Positions 1 through 7,982 of a DNA stretch of 64,000 bases are shown piece after piece. The stretch covers positions 1-64,000 of the forward strand of contig JBAWZA010000002.1 of the NCBI GenBank assembly GCA_037143335.1, written 5' to 3'. This DNA is from PALSA-1296 sp037143335. GTDB lineage: Bacteria > Bacteroidota > Ignavibacteria > Palsa-1295. Numbering within the stretch: position 1 is the stretch's first letter; every line of letters starts with the position of its first letter. Position numbers and translations under genes: made by a program. The notes beneath the pieces are model-generated. The model worked only from the letters and a program-made list of their open reading frames with translations, had not been told where the DNA came from and searched no databases.

Positions 1-1
1 T

Positions 2-184
2 GTGACGGTTGGGGTTTATGATGAACTTGGTCGGTGGGTATGGGGAGATTCGCATTGGTATTCTCTTGAAGCTGGGAAGCATACGGTTCATATTGATGGG
101 AAGGATTTACCACATGGAGCACTCTATGCGAGAATATCAACAGGGTTCGGCGAAGTGAAGACGGTGAAGATAATACATGAGTAA
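2..184 (+). CDS. C-terminal end of a T9SS-exported protein (partial)
   Basis: Only the last 60 residues lie in the window; the gene begins upstream, so no true start is visible. The fragment has the form of a type IX secretion type A sorting domain: a VYDELGR segment (the usual 'iyD.lGr' strand), a GKDLPHGALYARIS segment near the end and a short basic tail (VKTVKIIHE). Such domains direct proteins through the T9SS outer-membrane pore and are then usually cleaved off. The end closely resembles the end of the next gene (shared GKDLPHG-LYAR-S and TVK-HE pattern), so the two are probably paralogues. The function of the missing body is unknown. Confidence 0.75.
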   Translation: MTVGVYDELGRWVWGDSHWYSLEAGKHTVHIDGKDLPHGALYARISTGFGEVKTVKIIHE

Positions 185-283
185 TGATTAATTACGAAAT
201 AGAAATTAGGAATTACGAATTGGGGCGGGGATGGATTCCCGCCCCCGATCGAGTCGAGGGCAGGCTCATCTGAGGGAATGACA
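185..283. repeat. Composite intergenic repeat: AT-rich heptamer-like stretch plus REP-like GC palindrome
   Basis: Directly behind the stop codon there are degenerate GAATTAC/GAATTAG-type units (about 190-220). A GC-rich segment follows with GGGGATGGATTCCCGCC and, further on, GGGAATGACA. A near copy of this two-part arrangement lies at 1581-1641 and another at 36221-36285. The GGATTCCCGCC...GGGAATGAC form resembles palindromic intergenic repeats common in many bacteria. No gene is seen before the ATG at 321. Confidence 0.7.
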
Positions 284-320
284 CCGAGATTTGTATGGTT
301 CAATTTATGAAGTCTATATC

Positions 321-1580
321 ATGAGTAAAATATTCCATATCGCAATCGTCACCTGCGCAGTATTTTTCTGCCAACCGACAGTTTATGCTGGTGGCATTAC
401 ATATACACCGTCTTTAGGTTTGGCCACATCGGGTTTAAATTTTATTTATCACTCGCCAGCTACTGCAACACCAATTCCAATCGGGTTCAATAATAGTACC
501 GGGGATGACGTACTTGATTACAATTACTGGGCTGATAATAATAGCAGTACTAGTCCACCTTATACAGCTTATACTCCCACGGCTTCTCCTGATGTAAATA
601 TCAAAAATATTTCGTACTCAAGTATAGTACCTGATACTCTTCATACAGGCTACTTTACGCCATATTCTCAAACTCAAGGATGTACCATTTTTTATGATCA
701 GTTAACACGCATAAAAGCTAAAGGAGGGAACAAGGTTCAAAATTTAGCTAAAGTTGATACAGGGTATGAGTTTTGTCATCATCTAGCGATTACTGCTGAT
801 GCTCTACGTCGAGGTGCAAATTATCAGGCGGAATATGATACTCTTCGGGAATATATTGAAGGTTGTGCGTATCTAAGCAATTCATATAACACATTCTCCG
901 ATCTTGGGCAAGCCAACTCTGACCGAAGCAATAACCTTCATCGTTTTCAGGAGTACCGCGAATGGCTCAAAAAAGTGCTATACTATAATCTCGACACAAA
1001 TTATTACTGTGCAGATGTAGGTGAAATTTTGGGAACATTCTCTTGGTTCGATGACCTTAGAGGCGATGATGAAAGAGGCTCTATGGCGGTTCTGAAATTC
1101 TTGGTAAAAGAAAATAAATGTCCAAATGCGACTGCCTATTATGATACAGTAGTTATACCTGGTGGATGGAGAGATTTATATTCTAAATGGTTAGATACTG
1201 CCAGAGATCCTGTAAATACAAAATTCGATTCAACCCTACCAACTCTCGAAGATCTCGATCTCGGCATTCTTCGTGGTAAGCCTGCGGATGTGAAGAAATA
1301 TTTTGATACTAAGCTCGGACCAATTATGAGCGATATTAGTGCGTTGGAAAATCCGTTTACCTCGGATACGAAAATCGCTTTCAGCACTCGTGAAGCAGTA
1401 GCCATAAAAATGGAAATCTTTGATGTGCTTGGTAAGAGATACTACAGCACAGAGAAAGTCTTTGATCAAGGAGAAAATCAACTCATCGTTCAAGGGAAAG
1501 ATTTACCGCATGGGATTCTCTACGCCAGATTCTCCGCCTCTGATGGTACGGTGGAGACGGTGAAATTGAGACATGAGTAA
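321..1580 (+). CDS. T9SS-exported protein of unknown function
   Basis: The 419-residue protein starts at ATG 321. A start ten codons upstream is possible but would place ten residues in front of an otherwise normal signal peptide (MSKIFHIAIVTCAVFFCQ, cleavage after VYA). The body is rich in Tyr, Asn, Ser and Asp, with several cysteines, and I recognise no family. The last 75 or so residues form a T9SS type A sorting domain (KMEIFDVLGKR, then GKDLPHGILYARFS, ending TVKLRHE). It should therefore be exported across both membranes and released or attached at the surface. It lies directly behind a gene with a closely similar C-terminus, suggesting tandem paralogues. The spacers behind both genes are also alike. 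Confidence 0.8.
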   Translation: MSKIFHIAIVTCAVFFCQPTVYAGGITYTPSLGLATSGLNFIYHSPATATPIPIGFNNSTGDDVLDYNYWADNNSSTSPPYTAYTPTASPDVNIKNISYSSIVPDTLHTGYFTPYSQTQGCTIFYDQLTRIKAKGGNKVQNLAKVDTGYEFCHHLAITADALRRGANYQAEYDTLREYIEGCAYLSNSYNTFSDLGQANSDRSNNLHRFQEYREWLKKVLYYNLDTNYYCADVGEILGTFSWFDDLRGDDERGSMAVLKFLVKENKCPNATAYYDTVVIPGGWRDLYSKWLDTARDPVNTKFDSTLPTLEDLDLGILRGKPADVKKYFDTKLGPIMSDISALENPFTSDTKIAFSTREAVAIKMEIFDVLGKRYYSTEKVFDQGENQLIVQGKDLPHGILYARFSASDGTVETVKLRHE

Positions 1581-1641
1581 TTTTGAATTAGGATTTAGGA
1601 ATTGGGGGCGGGGATGGATTCCCGCCGTCGCGGGAATGACA
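1581..1641. repeat. Second copy of the composite intergenic repeat
   Basis: The stop codon of the T9SS gene is followed by GAATTAGG/TTTAGGAATT units and then GGCGGGGATGGATTCCCGCC with CGCGGGAATGAC, forming a GC stem. This matches 200-283 closely. The gap 1581-1891 holds this repeat, the palindrome at 1666-1686, and otherwise about 200 bases with no gene or clear promoter. A short palindrome CCGGT-TCC-ACCGG lies near 1724-1736. Confidence 0.75.
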
Positions 1642-1665
1642 AGTTTGGGTGCTGTTTCTACAGTG

Positions 1666-1686
1666 GGACGGTCTCTTAGACCGTCC
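1666..1686. repeat. Perfect 9-bp palindrome centred on CTTAG
   Basis: GGACGGTCT is followed by CTT and then AGACCGTCC, a perfect 9-base inverted repeat with a 3-base loop. It has no T-run on either side, so it is not a typical terminator. Similar CTTAG-centred palindromes lie at 41741-41759 and 27273-27288, which suggests a dispersed family. Confidence 0.65.
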
Positions 1687-1891
1687 GTATCGCAATGGGG
1701 GCTGTCTGGAACTGAGTAGAGAGCCGGTTCCACCGGTAAGGCTCGGCGTTGGTGCAAATTATTTCTTATCAGGGTGAAACCTTTTAGGGGTTTTGGTCTC
1801 TTTACTACATACATAGTAGCACGATCCATTAGACCCCGCTATTTGGCTCAAAAACGTGCTTTTTTGTTCCTTATTTATCACATAGATGACA

Positions 1892-3019
1892 ATGAAACAA
1901 TTGAAATACCTATCCTTAGCTCTCGTATTCGGGGCAATGATCACAGTCCAGGCATTAGCTGGCGGCAATTCCGGCTCTGGTAGTGGCGATCCATCGCTCG
2001 GAAAACCCAATACATTTGGCTTAAGCGATTCGTGTTGGAAGGTCTTCCTTTCCGGACTTCCAGCAGCGGATGCAGCAAAATTAACAGCTGATCAGCAGAC
2101 CATTGCTGATAACCAAACGAAGATCGTAGATCTTCAAAATCAGATCAACACTCTCCTCAAAGGTAGCAGTGGCAAAGACACTGCAAACCGCTCGAAGGTG
2201 AAAGAACTCGATAACCAAATCAGAACATTAAATGATGCTTCAAATACCGCTCAAATGGAGATCGGTGGAATCATCAAAACGAATGGTGCTGCGTTCCAAC
2301 TCGTTGCTGAAAATTGTGGTAGACCGAATAAAGGTCGCGACACAGGCAAAGGCGGCGGACCTGGAACAGGCAATAACGGACCTGGCGATAAGGGTGTAAA
2401 CACTCGTGGACATTTCGGGCTTGGTGATTCATGCTGGAATGTATTCCTTTCTCAGCTCTCAGCAGCCGATGCCGCTAGCCTTGCAGCAGATCAACTGAGA
2501 CTTCGCACCAACGGAGCACAGATTGATTCGTTGCTTCGCTTGATCAGAACGTTCAAGGGATCACGTGATTCATCAGTTCGTACGCAGATCAAAGCGATTC
2601 GTGCTCAGGTTGATGCCTTAAAGCAAGCATCGAATGCCGCATTCAAAGACTATGCTTCAATCATCAGAAATAATGCTGCACTCTTGGAGAGCGTTCGCAA
2701 AGATTGCGCTGGCAAGCCGCGCTCAGCGGGTGGTGGGGGAGCAACTCCATTATTCACAGCATCTGAAATCGTCCCGAACCCAACAGCTGTTGGTGGAAGT
2801 GCGAAGATCACATTGACAATGGCTGAAGCCGGTGATGTTGCAATCACTGTATCAAATGCTACTGCTATGGGCGCCCCTGCAATGGAAATCTTCAAAGGAA
2901 ATATCCCAGCTGGTTCACAAGAAGTACCTCTAATGTCAAGAGGACTTAGTGCAGGTGTCTATATGGTGACGATTCAAGGTGGCAACACTGTCGTCACGAA
3001 GAAGTGGATGATTCAATAA
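1892..3019 (+). CDS. Exported protein with duplicated helical domain and T9SS-like C-terminus
   Basis: The 375-residue protein starts at ATG 1892; an ATG two codons earlier is equally possible. The signal peptide is KQLKYLSLALVFGAMITV, cleaved near ALA-GG. Two homologous domains (about 42-144 and 175-274) each start with FGL-DSCW-VFLS-L-AADAA and continue as Gln/Asp/Asn-rich predicted coiled coil. Each has exactly two cysteines, near its beginning and end, about 92 residues apart, suggesting one disulfide per domain. A Gly/Pro-rich linker (about 148-172) joins them. The last 85 residues look like a T9SS sorting domain (VPNPTAVGGSAKITL, then GLSAGVYMVTIQGG, ending KKWMIQ). The family is not recognised; a structural or adhesive surface role is only a guess. 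Confidence 0.75.
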   Translation: MKQLKYLSLALVFGAMITVQALAGGNSGSGSGDPSLGKPNTFGLSDSCWKVFLSGLPAADAAKLTADQQTIADNQTKIVDLQNQINTLLKGSSGKDTANRSKVKELDNQIRTLNDASNTAQMEIGGIIKTNGAAFQLVAENCGRPNKGRDTGKGGGPGTGNNGPGDKGVNTRGHFGLGDSCWNVFLSQLSAADAASLAADQLRLRTNGAQIDSLLRLIRTFKGSRDSSVRTQIKAIRAQVDALKQASNAAFKDYASIIRNNAALLESVRKDCAGKPRSAGGGGATPLFTASEIVPNPTAVGGSAKITLTMAEAGDVAITVSNATAMGAPAMEIFKGNIPAGSQEVPLMSRGLSAGVYMVTIQGGNTVVTKKWMIQ

Positions 3020-3042
3020 GTCATTTACGTATCTGTTAAAAT

Positions 3043-3073
3043 AAAAGGCGAGCCATAATTGGCTCGCCTTTTT
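3043..3073. terminator. Bidirectional rho-independent terminator
   Basis: GGCGAGCC, a 6-base loop ATAATT, then GGCTCGCC form a perfect 8-bp stem flanked by AAAA on the left and TTTTT on the right. It lies between two convergent genes, the exported protein ending at 3019 (+) and the thioesterase ending at 3093 (-), and its A and T tracts suit termination in both directions. Confidence 0.92.
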
Positions 3074-3092
3074 ACTGATAAACTGCGAAAGA

Positions 3093-3494
3093 TCAAATCC
3101 CGATTGCATCAAGATAAAATTTCGGCGCCTTCACTGGTTTCCCTGTAGCGATGTCAACAAAGACGAGTAAGGTATCGCCTGTAGCAATCATCTCGTTATC
3201 AGAACTTCTTCGAATCTCATAATGGATTTCTACTTTCGGCGAATGCTTCGGCACGAACGATGCGGTAATGAGCAATTCATCATCATAGACAGCACCCTTG
3301 ATGTAATCAATCGAAGCAGATGCAACCGGCAATGCGAAGCCTTGCTCTTCGATGTGGCTATAAGGTAGGCCATGAGCACGGAGCATTTCGGTTCGGGCTA
3401 CTTCGAAGTACTCCAGATATTTTGCATAATAGACGATACCCATTTTATCGGTATCGGCATATCGAACTCTTAATGAAGTGGTATGGCTTAGCAA
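3093..3494 (-). CDS. Acyl-CoA thioesterase, YbgC/FadM type (4HBT hotdog fold)
   Basis: The 133-residue protein is a normal-length single hotdog domain. It carries the family signature near the N-terminus (RYADTDKMGIVYYAKYLEYF, residues 10-29), in which the Asp of YADTD is the expected catalytic residue. Members hydrolyse short- to medium-chain or aromatic acyl-CoA/ACP thioesters in the cytoplasm. The start is TTG at 3494, four bases behind the accA stop; no in-frame ATG precedes the conserved strand. Close coupling to accA suggests a link to fatty-acid metabolism. It is the last gene of the long minus-strand array and ends at the terminator at 3043-3073. The exact substrate cannot be read from sequence. 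Confidence 0.88.
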   Translation of the reverse strand: MLSHTTSLRVRYADTDKMGIVYYAKYLEYFEVARTEMLRAHGLPYSHIEEQGFALPVASASIDYIKGAVYDDELLITASFVPKHSPKVEIHYEIRRSSDNEMIATGDTLLVFVDIATGKPVKAPKFYLDAIGI

Positions 3495-3498
3495 TGGA

Positions 3499-4461
3499 TT
3501 AATCTTTCCAGAATCCCATGTCTCCGAATTTCTTTGCTCGGCGTTTCAGAGCTTCGCCGTTTAGGAATTTCTCATTCTTGAGTTGGTTGGATAACTCCTC
3601 TACCAAGACGTTTTTCAGTTCGGCATACATTTCAGTTGGATTCTGATGGGCGCCACCAAGTGGTTCGGGGATGATTCGATCAATGATGCCAAGCGAGAAT
3701 AAATCAGGTGCCGTGAGCTTCAGTGCTTCGGCTGCTTGCTCTTTGAAATCCCAACTACGCCACAGGATCGAGGAACATGATTCGGGGGAGATCACGGAAT
3801 ACCACGAATTCTCGAGCATCAAGATTCTATCTCCGACGCCAATGCCAAGTGCGCCACCCGATGCTCCTTCGCCAATGATAACAATGATAATCGGTACTTC
3901 GAGCTTCGACATCTCGAATAAATTTCTTGCAATCGCCTCAGCTTGCCCTCGCTCTTCAGCTTCGATGCCAGGGAATGCACCCGGCGTATCCAAGAAGCAT
4001 ACGACAGGTTTATTAAATTTTTCGGCGAGCTTGAACAACCGTAATGCCTTTCGGTAGCCTTCGGGATTTGGCATTCCAAAATTGCGATAGACATTCTGTT
4101 TGGTGTCGCGTCCTTTTTGATGACCGACCCACAATATCGAGCCAAAGCCTTCGAGGGTTCCGAATCCGCCAACAATTGCAGGATCATCACGAACTCCTCT
4201 ATCGCCATGCAATTCCAAAAAATCTTCGGTCAGCGCGTTGATATAATCGAGCGTATATGGACGATCGGGATGCCGTGCAAGCTGGACTCGCTGCCAACGC
4301 GTGAGATGTTCAAAAATATCATGGCGCAATTCTACGACCTTGCCTTCCATCGCAGTAATTTCCAACGAGAGGTCAACTCCGTTATTGAGGTTGCGCATCT
4401 CCTCGATCTTTGCTTCAAGATCGGCAATGGGTTTTTCAAATTCTAAAATTGCTCGTGCCAT
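3499..4461 (-). CDS. accA: Acetyl-CoA carboxylase carboxyltransferase subunit alpha
   Basis: With AccD this subunit transfers the carboxyl group from carboxybiotin to acetyl-CoA, making malonyl-CoA for fatty-acid synthesis. From ATG 4461 the protein is 320 residues, the usual AccA length, and starts ARAILEFEKPIADLEAKI. An upstream in-frame extension to 4539 has no family match. Typical segments are GDRGVRDDPAIVGGFG and GEGASGGALGIGVGDRILML followed by YSVISPESCSSILWR, the crotonase-fold acyl-CoA and oxyanion region. accD is not in the window. The gene sits 46 bases behind the SIMPL gene and 4 bases before the thioesterase, at the tail of the polysaccharide array. Confidence 0.95.
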   Translation of the reverse strand: MARAILEFEKPIADLEAKIEEMRNLNNGVDLSLEITAMEGKVVELRHDIFEHLTRWQRVQLARHPDRPYTLDYINALTEDFLELHGDRGVRDDPAIVGGFGTLEGFGSILWVGHQKGRDTKQNVYRNFGMPNPEGYRKALRLFKLAEKFNKPVVCFLDTPGAFPGIEAEERGQAEAIARNLFEMSKLEVPIIIVIIGEGASGGALGIGVGDRILMLENSWYSVISPESCSSILWRSWDFKEQAAEALKLTAPDLFSLGIIDRIIPEPLGGAHQNPTEMYAELKNVLVEELSNQLKNEKFLNGEALKRRAKKFGDMGFWKD

Positions 4462-4507
4462 GAAAATCGTGTAAAACTGCTTACTATATCTCTTTGAGAG
4501 AAACTCT

Positions 4508-5200
4508 CTATTTGACGGAGAACGTGACCTTAACCTCAACCCGCTTCTTAATTTCTTGTGGGTTGACTCTTCCTGGTCCGCGACGCTCTTCCTCTTCTTC
4601 TCTTCCGAAAGCCATCGGACTTGCTACACCAGCAGATTCGGCATCCGCAACAGATAAGATTTCGCCGAGCGAACCGCCCATCTCATGTGCCAGTTTTTCA
4701 GCTGATTCTCGTGCATCCTCAATCGCCTTCTTCATGGCGGCATCTTTCATCTTCTCTCTGTTCGTCACATCATATCCTTCGATTGTCATATTATTCGCTC
4801 CAGCAAGAGAACCAGCATCGAGCACGACAGGAAGAGTCCGGATATTCCGAACCTTCACTTCGTAGGTTGTCATGAGGTGATAGCCGACAAGCTTCGGAGA
4901 GTTGCCACCGTTGCCGGAGTAGTCGTAGGTTGGGTTGAGTGCAAATGTCCGTTGCGAAATATCTTCTGGAGAGACACCTGCATCAGAGAGCGACTTCATC
5001 AGCCGTGCAGAGGTTTCATCTGATTGCGAAAAAACCGTTTGGGCAGTATTATTCTGACTTGTGATCATCATCGTCAGGATAACGTGATCTGGTTTGCTAC
5101 TCACTGAACCTGCGCCCGTTACGGTAACCGTGCGCTGTGCCACTAGCGACACGGGGAGCAAGAGTATCGCTCCAAGAACAAAGAAATAAATATGTTTCAT
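4508..5200 (-). CDS. SIMPL (DUF541) domain periplasmic protein
   Basis: The 230-residue protein starts at ATG 5200 with a signal peptide (KHIYFFVLGAILLLPVSLVA, cleaved before QRTV). The mature part is one SIMPL/DUF541 domain. It begins RTVTVTGAGSVSSKPDHVIL, has the characteristic ALNPTYDYSGN and GYHLMTTYEVKVRN segments, and ends in a beta strand RVEVKVTFSVK. The domain occurs in periplasmic or surface proteins of uncertain role; oxidative-stress and signalling links have been suggested for relatives. A run of acidic and basic residues (FGREEEEERRGPGR) interrupts the C-terminal part. The gene starts 22 bases behind the GT2 fusion gene and likely shares its transcript. Confidence 0.85.
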   Translation of the reverse strand: MKHIYFFVLGAILLLPVSLVAQRTVTVTGAGSVSSKPDHVILTMMITSQNNTAQTVFSQSDETSARLMKSLSDAGVSPEDISQRTFALNPTYDYSGNGGNSPKLVGYHLMTTYEVKVRNIRTLPVVLDAGSLAGANNMTIEGYDVTNREKMKDAAMKKAIEDARESAEKLAHEMGGSLGEILSVADAESAGVASPMAFGREEEEERRGPGRVNPQEIKKRVEVKVTFSVK

Positions 5201-5222
5201 AGTGCTATCCAAGAAAAAAATG

Positions 5223-7229
5223 TCAAGAAAATATTTTCCGAAGTAATATCTCGAAATCCATTCCGATGGAATGATGACGAGCGTAGTAGATATTGAGTTG
5301 ATCAATATCCTCTTGGCGCAAAACTCCGGCTCCGCCAGAAATATCCGCAAGGCTTACAACTCCAATTTTAGTCAATTCAGTGCCCCGATTTGAGGACTGC
5401 CGGATTCCCACAAGTGATCGCTTGCCAGAGAGTACTTCGCCGAGGTCGGAGAGCAGCTGAGTTTGCTTGCTTGATTTATGAAATAACTCCGATAGTGCTA
5501 TGAAGGGATAGGCAATTCCGACAAGCAAAATATCAACGCAACGCTTTGCAATGCGGTGGCTGATTTTCTGCACATTATACTCAAGCGGCATGAGTGCAAG
5601 TGATTCTGGTGCAGAAGGAGGCGTGATGAGTTCGATTTTAGAACGCGATAGAAGTACATCTGTCGCTTTGGGCACAACATTAAAACTCACTTCGTGAGTT
5701 GTGACTTCATCCGAAACTCGCTGCATCGCTAGCAGCATCTCGGAATAACTGAAGACATCCGATGGGAAAATAACTTGTGTGATGTTTTCTTCACGAATAA
5801 TTTTTGCGAGCATTGCCAGATCGCCGTGTACTGCGACAGACGGGAGTGGAGTAGAATGTATCTCAGCGAGGTCATTGCCAATAAAGCCAACAAGTTGGTA
5901 TCTACGCGAAAAACCTGAACCCAAAATGAGCGAAGCAATCCGCACGGATTCGGCACCGGTTCCTGCGATGAGTGTCCTGCGCATCTGTGGACGTGCACTG
6001 CCTTCACCACCGAGTCGGACACGGTCAACAAATCGAAAGATCATTCGTGTCAAAATCATTCCGAAAGCAGAAACTCCTGTGATCATCAAAACGAGCGATC
6101 TGCTTGATGCGAATTCTTTGAAGAAATAAGTAAGCGACGATAGCACGATTAGCACTGCGGGCATAGCAAGAATAATCGGTTTAGACCTTCGCCGATCTTC
6201 GGGTTGATATGCTCCGACAAGCGATAACACCGACAGAATTATTAAAGCTGGCACAATAAATACCCACGGATAATCTGCGCTCGGCAATCCGAACCAAACG
6301 CCAAAAACAAATCGCGAAACAATCAGAATAGTCAGAATTACTACGAAGAGATCCGCAAGTCCGAGAGTGATAGCAGAGCGGTATTTCTGAACTATCGCTC
6401 CGACTGAACGCGCACCGATACCACATTGCAAAATTAAGGTGAAGAGTGGATTTTTTCCATAATGCTTGCGTACGAAAATTCGCATCGCATCATAAAATAC
6501 GCGAACCTCATTGAGTGCACTTCGCTTTGTTGATTCGCCCTTGAAATGAATGATCGAAGTGGTATGAACAAAGAACACTTTCAATCCCAATTGCTTGATA
6601 CGATAACAGAGATCAATATCTTCGCCGTACATAAAAAAGTCTTCGTCGAAGCCCGTGGTCTTTTCGAATGCATCGCGGGAGATAAACATGAATGCACCGG
6701 AGAGAGCGTCTATCTCATAGGTGCTACCGAGCGGAAGATATGTTAGGTTGTATTGCGCAAACCGAGGTGATGACGGAAAAAAAGTTGAAAGCCCTGATAA
6801 TTTTGTAAAACTTGCCCACGGAGTTGGGAAGCCGCGACGACATGACATCTGGAATGAGCCATCAGCGTTGAGGAGTTTGCATCCCGATGCACCAACTTCA
6901 GGGTTCGAGCGCATAAAATCAACCATCACGCGTAACGTGTCTTCTCCGACGATCGTGTCAGGATTTAAGATAAGCAGGTAGTCGCCTGTTGCTTGGCGCA
7001 TTGCAAGATTATTTGCTTTGCCAAATCCAGCATTCTCTTGCAATGCAATAACCTTGACTTCAGGATAATCTTGGCGTACCATCTCGACGCTCCTGTCGCG
7101 CGAGGCATTATCAACGACAAATATTTCGCCACGCAAGCCACCAGCCGTTAGTGAGCGCTCGACACTCTCTAAGGCTCCGCGAAGAAATTCACGGACATTG
7201 TAGTTGACTATGATGATCGAAATATCCAC
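5223..7229 (-). CDS. GT2 glycosyltransferase fused to a degenerate polyprenyl sugar-transferase module
   Basis: The 668-residue protein has two unrelated halves. Residues 1-260 are a GT2 domain: SIIIVNYN at the start, VVDNASRD (38-45), AGFGKANNLA (67-76), the metal site NPD (89-91) and ED-DLC-R near 203-210, as in rhamnosyltransferase-like enzymes. Residues 290-400 hold four predicted membrane helices and 418-545 a Rossmann-like domain (TLIAGTGAESVRIA), the N-terminal layout of WbaP-type phosphosugar transferases. The C-terminal part (555-668) recalls the sugar-transferase domain (HRIAKRCVDILLV, KRSLVGIRQ, HSIGMDFEILLRKI). It lacks the KFR-M and DE-PQ-WN-L-G catalytic segments present in the neighbour at 9133-10554. 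It is therefore probably a membrane-anchored GT2 with an inactive regulatory or scaffold module. Confidence 0.8.
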   Translation of the reverse strand: MDISIIIVNYNVREFLRGALESVERSLTAGGLRGEIFVVDNASRDRSVEMVRQDYPEVKVIALQENAGFGKANNLAMRQATGDYLLILNPDTIVGEDTLRVMVDFMRSNPEVGASGCKLLNADGSFQMSCRRGFPTPWASFTKLSGLSTFFPSSPRFAQYNLTYLPLGSTYEIDALSGAFMFISRDAFEKTTGFDEDFFMYGEDIDLCYRIKQLGLKVFFVHTTSIIHFKGESTKRSALNEVRVFYDAMRIFVRKHYGKNPLFTLILQCGIGARSVGAIVQKYRSAITLGLADLFVVILTILIVSRFVFGVWFGLPSADYPWVFIVPALIILSVLSLVGAYQPEDRRRSKPIILAMPAVLIVLSSLTYFFKEFASSRSLVLMITGVSAFGMILTRMIFRFVDRVRLGGEGSARPQMRRTLIAGTGAESVRIASLILGSGFSRRYQLVGFIGNDLAEIHSTPLPSVAVHGDLAMLAKIIREENITQVIFPSDVFSYSEMLLAMQRVSDEVTTHEVSFNVVPKATDVLLSRSKIELITPPSAPESLALMPLEYNVQKISHRIAKRCVDILLVGIAYPFIALSELFHKSSKQTQLLSDLGEVLSGKRSLVGIRQSSNRGTELTKIGVVSLADISGGAGVLRQEDIDQLNIYYARHHSIGMDFEILLRKIFS

Positions 7230-7244
7230 TTAGGGCTGTTCGAA

Positions 7245-7982
7245 CTATAACTCTCCGGAGAGTGATTTGAACTTTAACTTCCACACCAACCCGACTGCTT
7301 CACGCACGATTGCTTTGTTCATCTTGCTCGTGCCGGCGTGGCGATCAACGAAGACAATCGGAATTTCTTTGATGCGAAATTTCTTGCGCCATGCACGGAA
7401 ATTCATTTCGATTTGGAATGCGTATCCGTTTGAGTGGATGTCATCCAAATTAATTGCTTCCAAAACTTCTCTTCGAAAACATTTAAATCCGCCCGTTGTA
7501 TCATAGACAGTTATTCCTGTCACAATGCGAGCATATTTATTTGCATAGTAGGAGAGTAGTAGTCTGCGCAACGGCCAATTGGCAACGTTTGCACCAGTGA
7601 TGTACCGTGAGCCAAGCACGAGATCAGCATCTTTAATTTCGCGCAAAAAATTTGGAATCTCTTCGGGGTCATGCGAAAAATCTGCATCCATCTCGAAGAT
7701 ATAATCGAAGCCTCGTGCTAATCCGTACTTGAATCCTTCCACGTAGGCAGTGCCAAGCCCCATTTTGCCAGCGCGACTGAGCAGATGCAAACGGTCTTCG
7801 CCGATTTCAGTTTGCAATCCGCGAACTATACCAGCTGTGCCATCGGGAGAGTTATCATCTACGATAAGAATAGAGAGTAAAACATCGGGAGTTTTTGACT
7901 CTTGCGAAAGTACTGCACGAATAATCCGTTCAGCATTATCAGCTTCGTTATAGGTCGGAATGATTATCAGTGTTCGCTTCAT
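7245..7982 (-). CDS. Polyprenol-phosphate glycosyltransferase (DPM1-like GT2)
   Basis: The 245-residue single-domain GT2 has the DPM1 pattern: IIPTYNE at the start, IVDDNSPDGT (40-49), the metal-binding DAD (99-101) in FEMDADFSHDP, and GSRYITG (124-130). The conserved YDTTGGFKCFRR and FVDRHAGTSKM segments follow. DPM1-like enzymes transfer mannose or another hexose from a nucleotide sugar to polyprenyl phosphate on the cytoplasmic face. The product is the donor for membrane GTs of the PMT/ArnT class, and two such genes lie upstream in the same array. No C-terminal membrane helices are present. It overlaps the DegT gene by four bases and lies 15 bases before the GT2 fusion gene. Confidence 0.88.
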   Translation of the reverse strand: MKRTLIIIPTYNEADNAERIIRAVLSQESKTPDVLLSILIVDDNSPDGTAGIVRGLQTEIGEDRLHLLSRAGKMGLGTAYVEGFKYGLARGFDYIFEMDADFSHDPEEIPNFLREIKDADLVLGSRYITGANVANWPLRRLLLSYYANKYARIVTGITVYDTTGGFKCFRREVLEAINLDDIHSNGYAFQIEMNFRAWRKKFRIKEIPIVFVDRHAGTSKMNKAIVREAVGLVWKLKFKSLSGEL

